Shown here one piece after another: positions 1 to 6,887 of a stretch of 11,780 nt of DNA. The DNA lies in assembly GCA_016871135.1 (NCBI GenBank), contig VFZQ01000081.1, positions 1 to 11,780 of the forward strand. Reading direction: 5' to 3'. Each line of letters starts with the position of its first letter. Position 1 is the first letter of the stretch. The translations under genes were made by a program, and so were the position numbers. The notes under the pieces were generated by a model. That model saw nothing but the letters and a program-made list of their open reading frames with translations, was not told the origin of the DNA and searched no databases. This DNA comes from Acidobacteriota bacterium (GTDB lineage: Bacteria; Acidobacteriota; Terriglobia; Bryobacterales; Bryobacteraceae).

Positions 1-1394
1 TTGTGCGCGGCCGATGTGCGGGTGTTTGTAGAGGTGCGCGAGTTGGGGACGATGGCGCCGGTGCCTTGGCCGCAGGTGAACGTTGGCAGCCGGTCGGTGC
101 GGGGAGATTATGCGGGGCGCGCGACGGTCGATATTCGGACTTGGGACGCCACGGTTCCGGTTTCGGCTTCGGCGGCGGAGTTCATGGCGGTCGACGGCGT
201 GCAGGAGTTGCGGTGCCGAACGATTCGCCGTCGATGGCGGTGCGGATTTATTTGGCGCGGAAGAAAACGGTGACGGGCACGCTGCTCGATCCGGCTTCGG
301 AGATGCCGCTGCAGGGCTATCAGGTGCGGCTGTTGCGCGAGACGAGGTATCAGGGAGAGCGGATGTTTGTGCCGATGGAAGCGGCGGCCGTGACCGGGCA
401 GGATGGGCGTTTTGCCCTGAACGGCTTCCTGCCGGCGTCGTTTGCGTTGCGGATTAGCAGCGCCGAGATTCTTGTGCGCGAAGGCTCGGCCGATGAGACG
501 CTGCCGGAGCGAACGGGGCGCGCGGTGGCGTATTGGCCGGGGATTCGCAATGAGGAGCCCGATCGCGCGATTGCGATTTCGCATGCCTTCGAGCAGGTGG
601 TTGGCAAGGTGTATGCGGCCGAGGTTCCGCTGTACGCGGTGGCGGCGGCGATCGAGGGGCGATCGTGCTCCGACTCCTACGATGTCTCGGTGTACCGCCG
701 CAAGGAGATGGTACGAGAGCGGCTGGCGCGATCGCAGATTGCGTGCGGGAGAGGGTTTGTCGTCGAGAACTTGCCTGAAGGCGAGTATGTGTTTGAGGCG
801 GTCAGGCAAGGGTTCGAGATCGCGTCGCGGTCCTTGCATGTCGCGCGCAACGAGCACATCAAGCTGCTGGCACGGCCGGGTTTTTGGGCCGATGTTGGTT
901 TTGCGGTGGATAAAACGAGCGGACGGGTGTTTGCGAAGTTGGCGTATTCGGATGCGGCGCGGGTTGATTTGCGGCAGTCTCCGCGGATTTGGATGTGGCC
1001 TGACGAGCCGTATGAGTTCGAAGTGCTTGAATTGGCGCCGGGTTATTTTTTTGAATCGATTCTGCTGCCCGAGGCGCGTGTGGCGGCGGGAGATGTCGTG
1101 CGGCTTTCGGGTGTGACGAAGCCGTCGGTGCAGTTGGTGATCGCCAAGCCGGCGGCGTTGATGGCGGGGAAGGTGGCCAACGCGCGCGGCGAGCCGGTGT
1201 CGGGGCTGATTGAGGCGGTTCGCGAGGGCGCGACTCGGGATCGGAAGCGGGCGATGGCGGGCCGCGATGGGAAGTTTTCGCTGCGCGGATTGGCGCCGGG
1301 GCGGTATCGTGTGTTTGCGGCGGACGCGGAGGAGTTGGCTGTTTTTGTTGAGGCGAAGGCGGGTGAGCCGGCCTGGGTGGAGGTGAGGCGTTAG
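1..1394 (+). CDS. Carboxypeptidase regulatory-like domain protein, 5'-truncated, with apparent frameshift near base 210
   Basis: The start lies outside the window. Bases 1 to about 210 code in frame 1 (VRVFVEV, then VDGVQEL), and from about 210 the coding moves to frame 3 (AVPNDSPSMAVRIYL) up to the TAG at 1392-1394. One missing G in TTGCGG at 208-213 would join the two halves smoothly, and both halves share the same G/C-ending codon bias. Two stretches resemble carboxypeptidase regulatory-like (Ig/transthyretin-type beta-sandwich) domains: KTVTGTLLDP to DGRFALNGFLP (about 264-450), and AGKVANARGEPVSG to DGKFSLRGLAPGRYRVFA (about 1164-1320). The DGxFxLxGLxPGxYxV pattern is characteristic. The first visible residues LCAA-D could be the end of a signal peptide, so perhaps only 15-20 residues are missing. 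The protein is probably exported; its role is unknown. The gene overlaps the convergent prolyl oligopeptidase gene by 4 bp. It is either a pseudogene or an intact gene with a sequencing error. Confidence 0.75.
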   Translation, partial: VRGRCAGVCRGARVGDDGAGALAAGERWQPVGAGRLCGARDGRYSDLGRHGSGFGFGGGVHGGRRRAGVAVPNDSPSMAVRIYLARKKTVTGTLLDPASEMPLQGYQVRLLRETRYQGERMFVPMEAAAVTGQDGRFALNGFLPASFALRISSAEILVREGSADETLPERTGRAVAYWPGIRNEEPDRAIAISHAFEQVVGKVYAAEVPLYAVAAAIEGRSCSDSYDVSVYRRKEMVRERLARSQIACGRGFVVENLPEGEYVFEAVRQGFEIASRSLHVARNEHIKLLARPGFWADVGFAVDKTSGRVFAKLAYSDAARVDLRQSPRIWMWPDEPYEFEVLELAPGYFFESILLPEARVAAGDVVRLSGVTKPSVQLVIAKPAALMAGKVANARGEPVSGLIEAVREGATRDRKRAMAGRDGKFSLRGLAPGRYRVFAADAEELAVFVEAKAGEPAWVEVRR

Positions 1395-3421
1395 CGGGCG
1401 AACGTATTCGCCGCCAGGAACGCGAGTTCGTCCGCGATGTTTTCGACTTGCTTGGCGACGGGGAGGCCGCCGGAGTGGCCGCCTTCGGTGTCGTAGTGCA
1501 GGAGTATCGGCTTGTCGCCGCCGTTTGCCGCTTGCAGTAGCGCGGCCATTTTGCGGGCGTGGAGCGGGTCGACCCGGGTGTCGTTGTCGCCGCTCAAGAT
1601 CATCGTCGCGGGGTACTTCGTGCCGGGCTTGACGTTGTGATAGGGCGAGTACTTTAAGATGTACTCGAACTGCTTGGGGTCTTCCGACGACCCGTATTCC
1701 GGCACCCAGTAACGCGCCACCTTGAACATGTGATAACGCACCATGTCGAGCAGCGGGATACCGCAACTGACCGCGCCGAAGAGCTCGGGGCGCTGGGTCA
1801 TCGCGGCGCCGACGAGCAGGCCGCCGTTCGATCCGCCTCGGATGGCGAGGTGCTTGGGACTGGTGTATTTATTGGCGATCAGCCATTCGGCGGCGCCGAT
1901 GAAATCGTCGAACACGTTCTGCTTGTTGGCGAGCATGCCTTTTTCGTGCCACGGTTCGCCGAACTCGGCGCCGCCTCGGAGATTGACGATGACGAAAACG
2001 CCGCCGTGCTCGATCCACCACGCGCCGAACTGGCTGAATTGCGGCAACGTGGACAGGTTGAAGCCGCCGTAGCCGTAGAGCAGCGCCGGGTTCTTGCCGT
2101 CGAGTTTGATGTCCTTCTTGTGCGCGACGAACATCGGCACCTTGGTGCCGTCCTTCGATGTGAACCACTTCTGATCGAGCGTGACCGGCATTTTTTCGAG
2201 CGGCACTTTGGTCTGATGAATTTCGCGGCGCGTGCCTTTGGCGATGGAGTGGACGTAGGTCGTTGGCGGCTGGAAGAGAGAACTGAAATTCGAGATGGCG
2301 ACGTCGGAGTCCCACTCGCCGCTCAGGTTCGCGGCGCTGCCGTGCCCGGGCAGCGCGACTTCGCGGACAAGTTTTCCGGCGGGCGTGTAGAGGCGAATCT
2401 TCGGCTGCACGTTTTCGAGCGTGTGTACGGCGAGATGGCCGCCGACAAGGCGCATCGATTCGATGTTCCACTTGCCTTGCGGGACGACCTCTTTCCATTT
2501 CTCCTGCGCGGGGTTGTTCAGGTCGATGGCGACCACACGTTGCTGCGGGGCTTTCCAGTTCGTGAGCGCGAAGTAGGTATCGCCGCCGATGGAGCCGGAG
2601 AAGCGCGCGGCGATCGACTCGTTCACTGTGATGCGCATGCCGTCGCTCAACCGCAGCACATACACCTGATTCTTTGCGCTGGCCGAGCCTTCGAGCACCA
2701 TGATCGAAAGGTATCTTGCATCCGCCGATAGATTGGCGATCATCAGCATCATCGGCCCGAGATGTCCGCCAAAAATCTCCTTCGCTTCGCTGCCGAATTT
2801 GTGTTCGTATAGGCGCGGGCCCTGCGGTGTAGCGATCACATAATAGGCCGACTGGCCGTCGGGCAGCAGGCTGACGGTCATGTAGCGGGCGCGCGGCAGC
2901 ACGGGGCCGTAGTCCTTGCGCGCATCGACGTCGTAGAAGTGCAGTTGGACTTCGTCCTCGCCGCCCTTCTGCACACCGTAAGCGATCTTCTTTCCGTTGC
3001 TCGTGTAGTCGCGGACGGAGATCGATTTCGCGCCGCCCCAGGGGTTCGGGTCGATTAGGACTTCGTCTTTGCCGTCGACACCTTGGCGCATGACGAGCAC
3101 CGATTGATCCTGCTCCGGCGCGCGGCGCATGTGGAACAAGCGGCCACCGGCGTAGGTGAAGCCGGACGCGGTTTCGACGCGGTTGAACTCGGTGATGCGT
3201 TTGACGATCGACGCGCGTTGCGGGAGCTTGTCGACGTAGGCGCGCATGTAGGCGTCCTGCTGTTTCAGCCACGCGCGGGTTTCGGGGCTTTGTTGATCTT
3301 CCAGCCAGCGATAGGGGTCGAGAACTTTGACGCCGTGGAGCGTATCGACGACATCGTCCTTTCTGGTTTCCGGAGGGGGCGCTGCGATAAGCATGGTGGT
3401 GAAGAGGAGGAGGAGTTTCAT
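1391..3421 (-). CDS. Exported prolyl oligopeptidase, S9A family serine peptidase
   Basis: A 676-residue prolyl oligopeptidase, close to the usual ~700 for S9A enzymes, which cut short peptides after proline. The start chosen is the ATG at 3419-3421, which begins a hydrophobic signal-like segment (MKLLLLFTTMLIAAPPP). Upstream in-frame codons add only a basic, low-complexity stretch antisense to nothing useful and are in fact inside the preceding gene. Family landmarks are DPYRWLED (35-42), a middle seven-bladed propeller region, and the C-terminal alpha/beta-hydrolase: YGYGGFN (449-455), nucleophile S531 in RGGSNGG, Asp D614 and substrate-binding-type R616 in GDNDTRVDP, and His H649 in EGGHSGG. 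The triad is complete. It is the last gene of the minus-strand operon: its ATG overlaps the deacetylase TGA in ATGA (3418-3421), and there is no clear Shine-Dalgarno, which fits coupled translation. It probably acts in the periplasm on peptides taken as food. The signal is short, so export is likely but not certain. Confidence 0.95.
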   Translation of the reverse strand: MKLLLLFTTMLIAAPPPETRKDDVVDTLHGVKVLDPYRWLEDQQSPETRAWLKQQDAYMRAYVDKLPQRASIVKRITEFNRVETASGFTYAGGRLFHMRRAPEQDQSVLVMRQGVDGKDEVLIDPNPWGGAKSISVRDYTSNGKKIAYGVQKGGEDEVQLHFYDVDARKDYGPVLPRARYMTVSLLPDGQSAYYVIATPQGPRLYEHKFGSEAKEIFGGHLGPMMLMIANLSADARYLSIMVLEGSASAKNQVYVLRLSDGMRITVNESIAARFSGSIGGDTYFALTNWKAPQQRVVAIDLNNPAQEKWKEVVPQGKWNIESMRLVGGHLAVHTLENVQPKIRLYTPAGKLVREVALPGHGSAANLSGEWDSDVAISNFSSLFQPPTTYVHSIAKGTRREIHQTKVPLEKMPVTLDQKWFTSKDGTKVPMFVAHKKDIKLDGKNPALLYGYGGFNLSTLPQFSQFGAWWIEHGGVFVIVNLRGGAEFGEPWHEKGMLANKQNVFDDFIGAAEWLIANKYTSPKHLAIRGGSNGGLLVGAAMTQRPELFGAVSCGIPLLDMVRYHMFKVARYWVPEYGSSEDPKQFEYILKYSPYHNVKPGTKYPATMILSGDNDTRVDPLHARKMAALLQAANGGDKPILLHYDTEGGHSGGLPVAKQVENIADELAFLAANTFAR
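1394..1414. terminator. Stem-loop at the convergent gene junction, without a T-tract
   Basis: A stem of 8 bp with one bulged G and the loop CGTA (core GGCGAA, CGTA, TTCGCC) starts at the last base of the plus-strand TAG and lies in the last codons of the prolyl oligopeptidase gene. No T-run follows on either strand. It may halt or stabilise transcripts; evidence is structural only. Confidence 0.3.
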
Positions 3422-4182
3422 AGGTCTCGATACCTGGTTAGTACGATTTGGTTTCTTTCGATCGCGACCCGGGTTTCGGGCGCGGTTAGAGCTTGGAGTT
3501 CGACCGCGCGACTTTTCTTTAGCCGGGTCGGCGCGGCTTCCAGTTCGGCGGTGCAATGGCCTGGGTGAGTCATCAACTCCGTGGCGCCATCGGGCAACGA
3601 GTCTAGAAGTGCGGCTAAGTTTTGAGTTCGTAAACGGCCGGTTAAAGCGAAACCGGCGAAGTGATCAGTGGTTTGCGCTTCACCGGACAACCCAGTTATC
3701 ATGCGACGCATTACGGACGAAAGCAAGCCCCGGCCGTTGAAGTCGGCGGGTTGGCGGATCCAGCGGATGCCGAATTCTTCGGCCACGGTGAGCAGCGCGC
3801 GGCGGACGGGTTTGAGCAAGTGCGTGTGTTTGTGGGTGTCGGCGTGAAGCGGTTTCAATCCCGCTTGCGAGATCTTGCGGGCTTGGGCGGCAAACTCGTC
3901 GTAGAGGTTCAATTGGCCGGCGAATACGGCTTGGATGAGCGCGGGGACACTGGGCGGAAACGGCTCGCCTGTCACCAGGGACTCGCCGCCGATGAGGACG
4001 AAGTGGATGCCGATGTCGAGAGAGGGCGTTTCGGCGGCGAGGCGGACGGCGTCGTCGAACGCGGCGCCGTTAGCCATGAGCGTTGTGGCGGTGAGGATAC
4101 CGCTGCGATGGGCCTCGACGATTCCGGCGTTGACGTCGCGCGTGAATCCGAAGTCATCGGCGTTGACGAGGAGCCGTTTCAA
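3418..4182 (-). CDS. ChbG/HpnK (YdjC) family carbohydrate deacetylase
   Basis: A 254-residue protein of the YdjC/ChbG/HpnK family, metal-dependent deacetylases of N-acetylated sugars; ChbG deacetylates chitooligosaccharides, and HpnK is found in hopanoid clusters. Motifs are NADDFG (7-12, metal-binding Asp), IGIHFVLIGGESL (57-69, with H60), HADTHKHTH (113-121, His cluster) and THPGH (205-209), all in the expected order. The segment after H60 resembles the HpnK-type GLHLVLVEG pattern, but I cannot assign a substrate. The start is TTG at 4180-4182, giving MKRLLVNADDFG right at the family N-terminus. That TTG overlaps the TGA of the MlaD-like gene in TTGA, and no Shine-Dalgarno is visible, so expression should depend on translation of the upstream gene. 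No signal peptide or membrane segment is seen, so it is probably cytoplasmic. Its place between a lipid transporter and a peptidase gene suggests, without proving, an envelope glycolipid substrate. Confidence 0.9.
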   Translation of the reverse strand: MKRLLVNADDFGFTRDVNAGIVEAHRSGILTATTLMANGAAFDDAVRLAAETPSLDIGIHFVLIGGESLVTGEPFPPSVPALIQAVFAGQLNLYDEFAAQARKISQAGLKPLHADTHKHTHLLKPVRRALLTVAEEFGIRWIRQPADFNGRGLLSSVMRRMITGLSGEAQTTDHFAGFALTGRLRTQNLAALLDSLPDGATELMTHPGHCTAELEAAPTRLKKSRAVELQALTAPETRVAIERNQIVLTRYRDL

Positions 4183-5267
4183 AACAGTTTGAGTTGGATG
4201 GTCAGGAACTTTTTCGGATTCTTGCGGAAGTCCTTCATGAACGAGTTCATCTCCTTCATGCTTCCGTCGAGCGATTCGTAGAGCGACGGGTTGGTCATCA
4301 ACTGGCCCATGGTGCCGTGGCCGCTGTTGATCATGCCGACGGTCTTGTCGAGATCGAGTACGAGTTTGTTGATGTTGGCGTGAAGGGCGTCGTCGTAGAT
4401 CAGCTTGCCCATGGAGCCTTGACCTTTGTTGATGGCGTCGATGGTCTTGCGGACGTCGGCGATGGTGGCGCGGAGATCGTCGTGGAGGGCGGGGTCCTTC
4501 ATCAGCTTGCCGAGCGATCCCTGGCCGGACTTCAAGTCGTTTTGCACGTCGGCGATGGTGTCGTCGACGCGCTTGAGTGACTTGCGGAGATCGTCGTGCA
4601 GGCCTTCGTCGTAGAGCAGTTTTCCGATGGTGCCTTTGCCGCTGGAGAGGGCTTGCGTGACCTTTTGCACCTCGGCGACGGTGGCGACCAGCTTGTTGTA
4701 GAGTTCGTCGTCGACGAGGAGTTTGCCGATCGAGCCTTTGCCGGTTTCGACGACGGAGACGATGTTGTCGACGCGTTCGACGATTTTTTGGAGCGACAGA
4801 AGGGAAGGGTAGGCGGCGTTGACGAGGTCCTGGAATTCGCGCGTGTCGAGGCTGCGCAGTTCACCGCCGGCGGCGATGGGCTGTTCGGACTTGCCCATCT
4901 TGATGTTGATGTACTTGGTGCCGAGGAGGTTTTCGGCGCCAATGGCGGCTTGCGAGTCGGAGGGGATCTGTTTGAGATTCGCGGCGTTGATGAGCAGATC
5001 GAGGCGGATGATGCGGTTGGGCTTGTTTTCGCCCGATAGGCCGACCCTAGCGATGCTGCCGATCTGGATGCCGTTCAGGCGGACGGCGGAGCCTTCGGTG
5101 ATGGCGGCGGAGTCGTCGAGAAACGTGTAGATGGTGACTTCTTTGGAGAAGAGGCTTTTGTTGCCGGTCAAAAGAAACAGCAGCACGGCGAGGATCGCGA
5201 ACGCGACGACGGCCATGATGCCGACTCGGAGTTGCGCCCAGGAGACTTTACTGGAAGTAGTAGACAT
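4179..5267 (-). CDS. mlaD: MlaD-like MCE-domain lipid transport protein with repeated C-terminal tail
   Basis: A 362-residue protein. One membrane helix at about 14-34 anchors it in the inner membrane with the rest in the periplasm. An MCE domain follows at about 42-125: ITEGSAVRLNGIQIGSI (56-72) and AAIGAENLLGTKYINIKMG (107-125) are typical of the family. MCE proteins form hexameric rings that pass lipids from or to the MlaE permease. After residue 175 come five copies of a 34-38 residue unit beginning G-x-G-S/T-x-G-K/Q-L (starts at 176, 210, 248, 282, 316), with helical segments between, ending in a hydrophobic FLTIQLKLF. E. coli MlaD is about half this size and lacks such a tail; longer tails are known in other MCE proteins. 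The ATG at 5265-5267 lies 5 nt after the ATPase stop with no clear Shine-Dalgarno, so coupling is likely. The symbol is by family resemblance; orthology to E. coli MlaD is not proved. Confidence 0.92.
   Translation of the reverse strand: MSTTSSKVSWAQLRVGIMAVVAFAILAVLLFLLTGNKSLFSKEVTIYTFLDDSAAITEGSAVRLNGIQIGSIARVGLSGENKPNRIIRLDLLINAANLKQIPSDSQAAIGAENLLGTKYINIKMGKSEQPIAAGGELRSLDTREFQDLVNAAYPSLLSLQKIVERVDNIVSVVETGKGSIGKLLVDDELYNKLVATVAEVQKVTQALSSGKGTIGKLLYDEGLHDDLRKSLKRVDDTIADVQNDLKSGQGSLGKLMKDPALHDDLRATIADVRKTIDAINKGQGSMGKLIYDDALHANINKLVLDLDKTVGMINSGHGTMGQLMTNPSLYESLDGSMKEMNSFMKDFRKNPKKFLTIQLKLF
4221..4742 (-). repeat. Five tandem coding repeats (34, 38, 34, 34, 34 residues) in the MlaD-like protein
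   Basis: Units, read on the minus strand, are residues 176-209 (4742-4641), 210-247 (4640-4527), 248-281 (4526-4425), 282-315 (4424-4323) and 316-349 (4322-4221). Each opens with GKGSIGKLL, GKGTIGKLL, GQGSLGKLM, GQGSMGKLI or GHGTMGQLM, followed by a short D/N-rich turn, L or I at fixed places, and an amphipathic helix. The second unit is four residues longer, about one helical turn. The likeness is strong in protein and looser in DNA, so this is an old duplication. The units probably form a helical stalk or barrel below the MCE ring; that role is inferred. Confidence 0.85.
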
Positions 5268-5272
5268 GGCGT

Positions 5273-6088
5273 TTAGTGAATGGACCGGTGCATGGAGAAC
5301 TTGGAAACATACGGATCGCGCGAGGCGTCGAGTTCGCGCTCGTTGCCCTCGAAAACAATGCGGCCATCGTGCATGACGAGGAAACGCGTGCGCTGGCGCA
5401 GCGGGGAATCCTCGGGCATACGTTCGAGCTTCTTGCTTTCCGGATTGTAGCGGAAGTTGGCCATCATGTGGCCGTCTTGAAAGCGATGCGAGATGATGGC
5501 AGAGGTTGCGTTGCGAATCTCCCGCTCCTGAATAATCAGCGCCATGATGCGATTGGCGGTGATGGGGTCGAGGCCGGCGGTGGGCGAATCGTAGAGCAGG
5601 AGATCGGGATCGCTAACGGCGGCTCGGGCGATGCCGACGCGGCGGCGCATGCCGCCGGAGAGTTCGCTCGGAAACTTGTCGAGTGTGTGGCCGAGTTCGA
5701 CAAACTTGAGCGCCTCTTCGACCTTCGGCTTTGCCTGTTCGGCGGTCATCTTTGTGCGGTTGACGAGTGGATAGGCGACGTTTTCCTCGATGGTGAGCGA
5801 GTCGAACAACCCGCCTTCCTGGAACAACATGCCGATGCGCGGGCGGATGGTGAACCACTGCGGCTCGGTGAATTTCGTGACGTCCTGACCAAAGAGCGTG
5901 ATGCGGCCGGAGGTTGATCCTAGCAGGCCCAGTGCGATCTTCACCATCACGGTCTTGCCCGCGCCCGCCGCGCCGAGAATAATCAGCGTGTCACCGGCGT
6001 GCATTTCGAGCGAGACGTTGTCCAGAACGTTTTCGACACCGTCGAACGACAGCGAGACGTTTTCGAATTTGAGAACGGAGGAGGACAT
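5273..6088 (-). CDS. mlaF: MlaF-like ABC transporter ATP-binding protein with Ser at the Walker B glutamate
   Basis: A 271-residue ABC ATPase that should drive the MlaE-like permease. The start is the ATG at 6086-6088 (MSSSVLKFENVSLSF), which places the A-loop region correctly; in-frame codons further upstream lie inside the mlaE-like gene and code Arg/His-rich antisense-type sequence. Motifs: Walker A GAAGAGKT (39-46), Q-loop Q90 (MLFQEGGLFDSLT), signature LSGGM (143-147), Walker B LLLYDSPT (163-170), D-loop AGLDPITA (171-178), switch His H201 (IISHRFQD). The Glu expected after the Walker B Asp is Ser168 (TCG, 5585-5587), two substitutions from a Glu codon. Between H201 and the final strand (FLVMHDGRIVFEG) there are about 20 more residues than usual for this position. 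The ATG overlaps the permease stop by one base (TGATG). The FQEGGLFDSLT loop and the neighbours support the Mla family rather than a generic importer. Confidence 0.93.
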   Translation of the reverse strand: MSSSVLKFENVSLSFDGVENVLDNVSLEMHAGDTLIILGAAGAGKTVMVKIALGLLGSTSGRITLFGQDVTKFTEPQWFTIRPRIGMLFQEGGLFDSLTIEENVAYPLVNRTKMTAEQAKPKVEEALKFVELGHTLDKFPSELSGGMRRRVGIARAAVSDPDLLLYDSPTAGLDPITANRIMALIIQEREIRNATSAIISHRFQDGHMMANFRYNPESKKLERMPEDSPLRQRTRFLVMHDGRIVFEGNERELDASRDPYVSKFSMHRSIH

Positions 6089-6846
6089 CAGAGATTGACG
6101 AAGACGCGGGTGATTAAGAATGTGAAGACGAAAATCCAAACGCTGGCGACGACGACGGCTTGCGTAGTTGCCCGGCCGACGCCCTGCGTGCCGCCGGTGG
6201 TGCGGATGCCATAGAGACAGCCGACGAGCGCGATTATGAATGCGAATACGAGCGGTTTCAGCAGGCCTTGCGCGATGTCGTTGTATTCGAGCGAGCGCCA
6301 CGCGTTGTTCCAGTACTGTTCGGTGGTCGTCAAACGGAGCATGGGCACGGCGACGATGAAGCCGCCGATGATTCCGATCATGTCGGCGAGGATCGTCAAC
6401 AGCGGCAGCGTGCAGCACATGGCGAGAAGGCGCGGGGTGACGAGTTTTTTGACCGGGTCGGTGCCGAGCGCGCGCATGGCGTCGATCTGCTCGGTGACTT
6501 TCATCGAGCCGAGTTCGGAGGCGATGCCGGATGCGTTGCGGCCGGCGACCAACAGGGCGGTGAGCACCGGGCCCATTTCGCGAACCAGTGTGATGGCGGT
6601 GATCTGGCCGACCTGGCCGGTCGCGCCGTACTGAGATAATGCGCGCGACATTTGCAACGCCATGACGGCGCCGGAGAAAAATCCGATCAGCACCGTGATC
6701 GGCAGACTCCCGACACCGATGACATCCATCTGGATCATCATGTCGTTGGCGTAGAAGGGACGCCGTACAATGTTGATAGTCGCTCGTCCCGCGAGACTGA
6801 TGAACTCTTGGAATGTGAGGATGGGCGACTTTAAGAAGTCAAACAA
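6088..6846 (-). CDS. mlaE: MlaE-like ABC transporter permease
   Basis: A 252-residue integral inner-membrane permease of the MlaE/TGD1 family, the membrane core of MCE lipid transporters. The family signature is clear: LVREMGPVLTALLVAGRNASGIASELGSM and then KVTEQIDAMRALGTDP, at roughly residues 87-130. Hydrophobic helices lie at about 45-66, 140-170, 197-215 and 230-250, after an amphipathic N-terminal part (FQEFISLAGRATINIVRRPF). Length is usual for the family. The start is TTG at 6844-6846, chosen because a perfect AAGGAG lies 8 nt upstream (6855-6860) and because no better start is available. It is the first gene of the operon mlaE-mlaF-mlaD-deacetylase-oligopeptidase. The gene divergent to it starts only 41 bp away, so the operon promoter probably lies in that gap or in the 5' end of the P1 peptidase gene. 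Confidence 0.94.
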   Translation of the reverse strand: MFDFLKSPILTFQEFISLAGRATINIVRRPFYANDMMIQMDVIGVGSLPITVLIGFFSGAVMALQMSRALSQYGATGQVGQITAITLVREMGPVLTALLVAGRNASGIASELGSMKVTEQIDAMRALGTDPVKKLVTPRLLAMCCTLPLLTILADMIGIIGGFIVAVPMLRLTTTEQYWNNAWRSLEYNDIAQGLLKPLVFAFIIALVGCLYGIRTTGGTQGVGRATTQAVVVASVWIFVFTFLITRVFVNL

Positions 6847-6854
6847 CCGGGAGG

Positions 6855-6860
6855 CTCCTT
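6855..6860 (-). promoter_or_regulatory. Shine-Dalgarno AAGGAG for the mlaE-like gene
   Basis: On the minus strand AAGGAG is followed by 8 nt and then TTG at 6846. It is the only strong ribosome binding site in the operon. It decides the TTG start and suggests that ribosomes load mainly here and pass on to the coupled downstream genes. Confidence 0.8.
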
Positions 6861-6887
6861 GACAGAAAATTCGATGGTAACACCGGA

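Noticed and set aside
108..1766. Long open frame on the minus strand (552 codons) opposite the regulatory-like domain gene
   Set aside because: Its product is Arg/His/Pro-rich without domains, as expected of the antisense of GC-rich coding DNA, and it crosses the end of the oligopeptidase gene in another frame.
1730..3272. Large open frames overlapping the prolyl oligopeptidase gene in other frames on both strands
   Set aside because: The oligopeptidase has a complete catalytic triad and family motifs; the alternatives have biased composition and no recognisable motif.
3422..3556. In-frame 45-codon N-terminal extension of the prolyl oligopeptidase
   Set aside because: It lies within the deacetylase gene, is basic and low in complexity, and would bury the signal-like MKLLLLF start.
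6089..6418. In-frame 110-codon N-terminal extension of the MlaF-like ATPase
   Set aside because: It overlaps the permease gene and is Arg/His-rich; the ABC fold begins right after the ATG at 6088.
6859..6864. Perfect TTGACA on the plus strand, a possible -35 box for the P1 peptidase gene
   Set aside because: A -10 at proper spacing would fall at about 6882-6887 (ACCGGA), which does not fit and touches the ATG; the bases overlap the mlaE Shine-Dalgarno.
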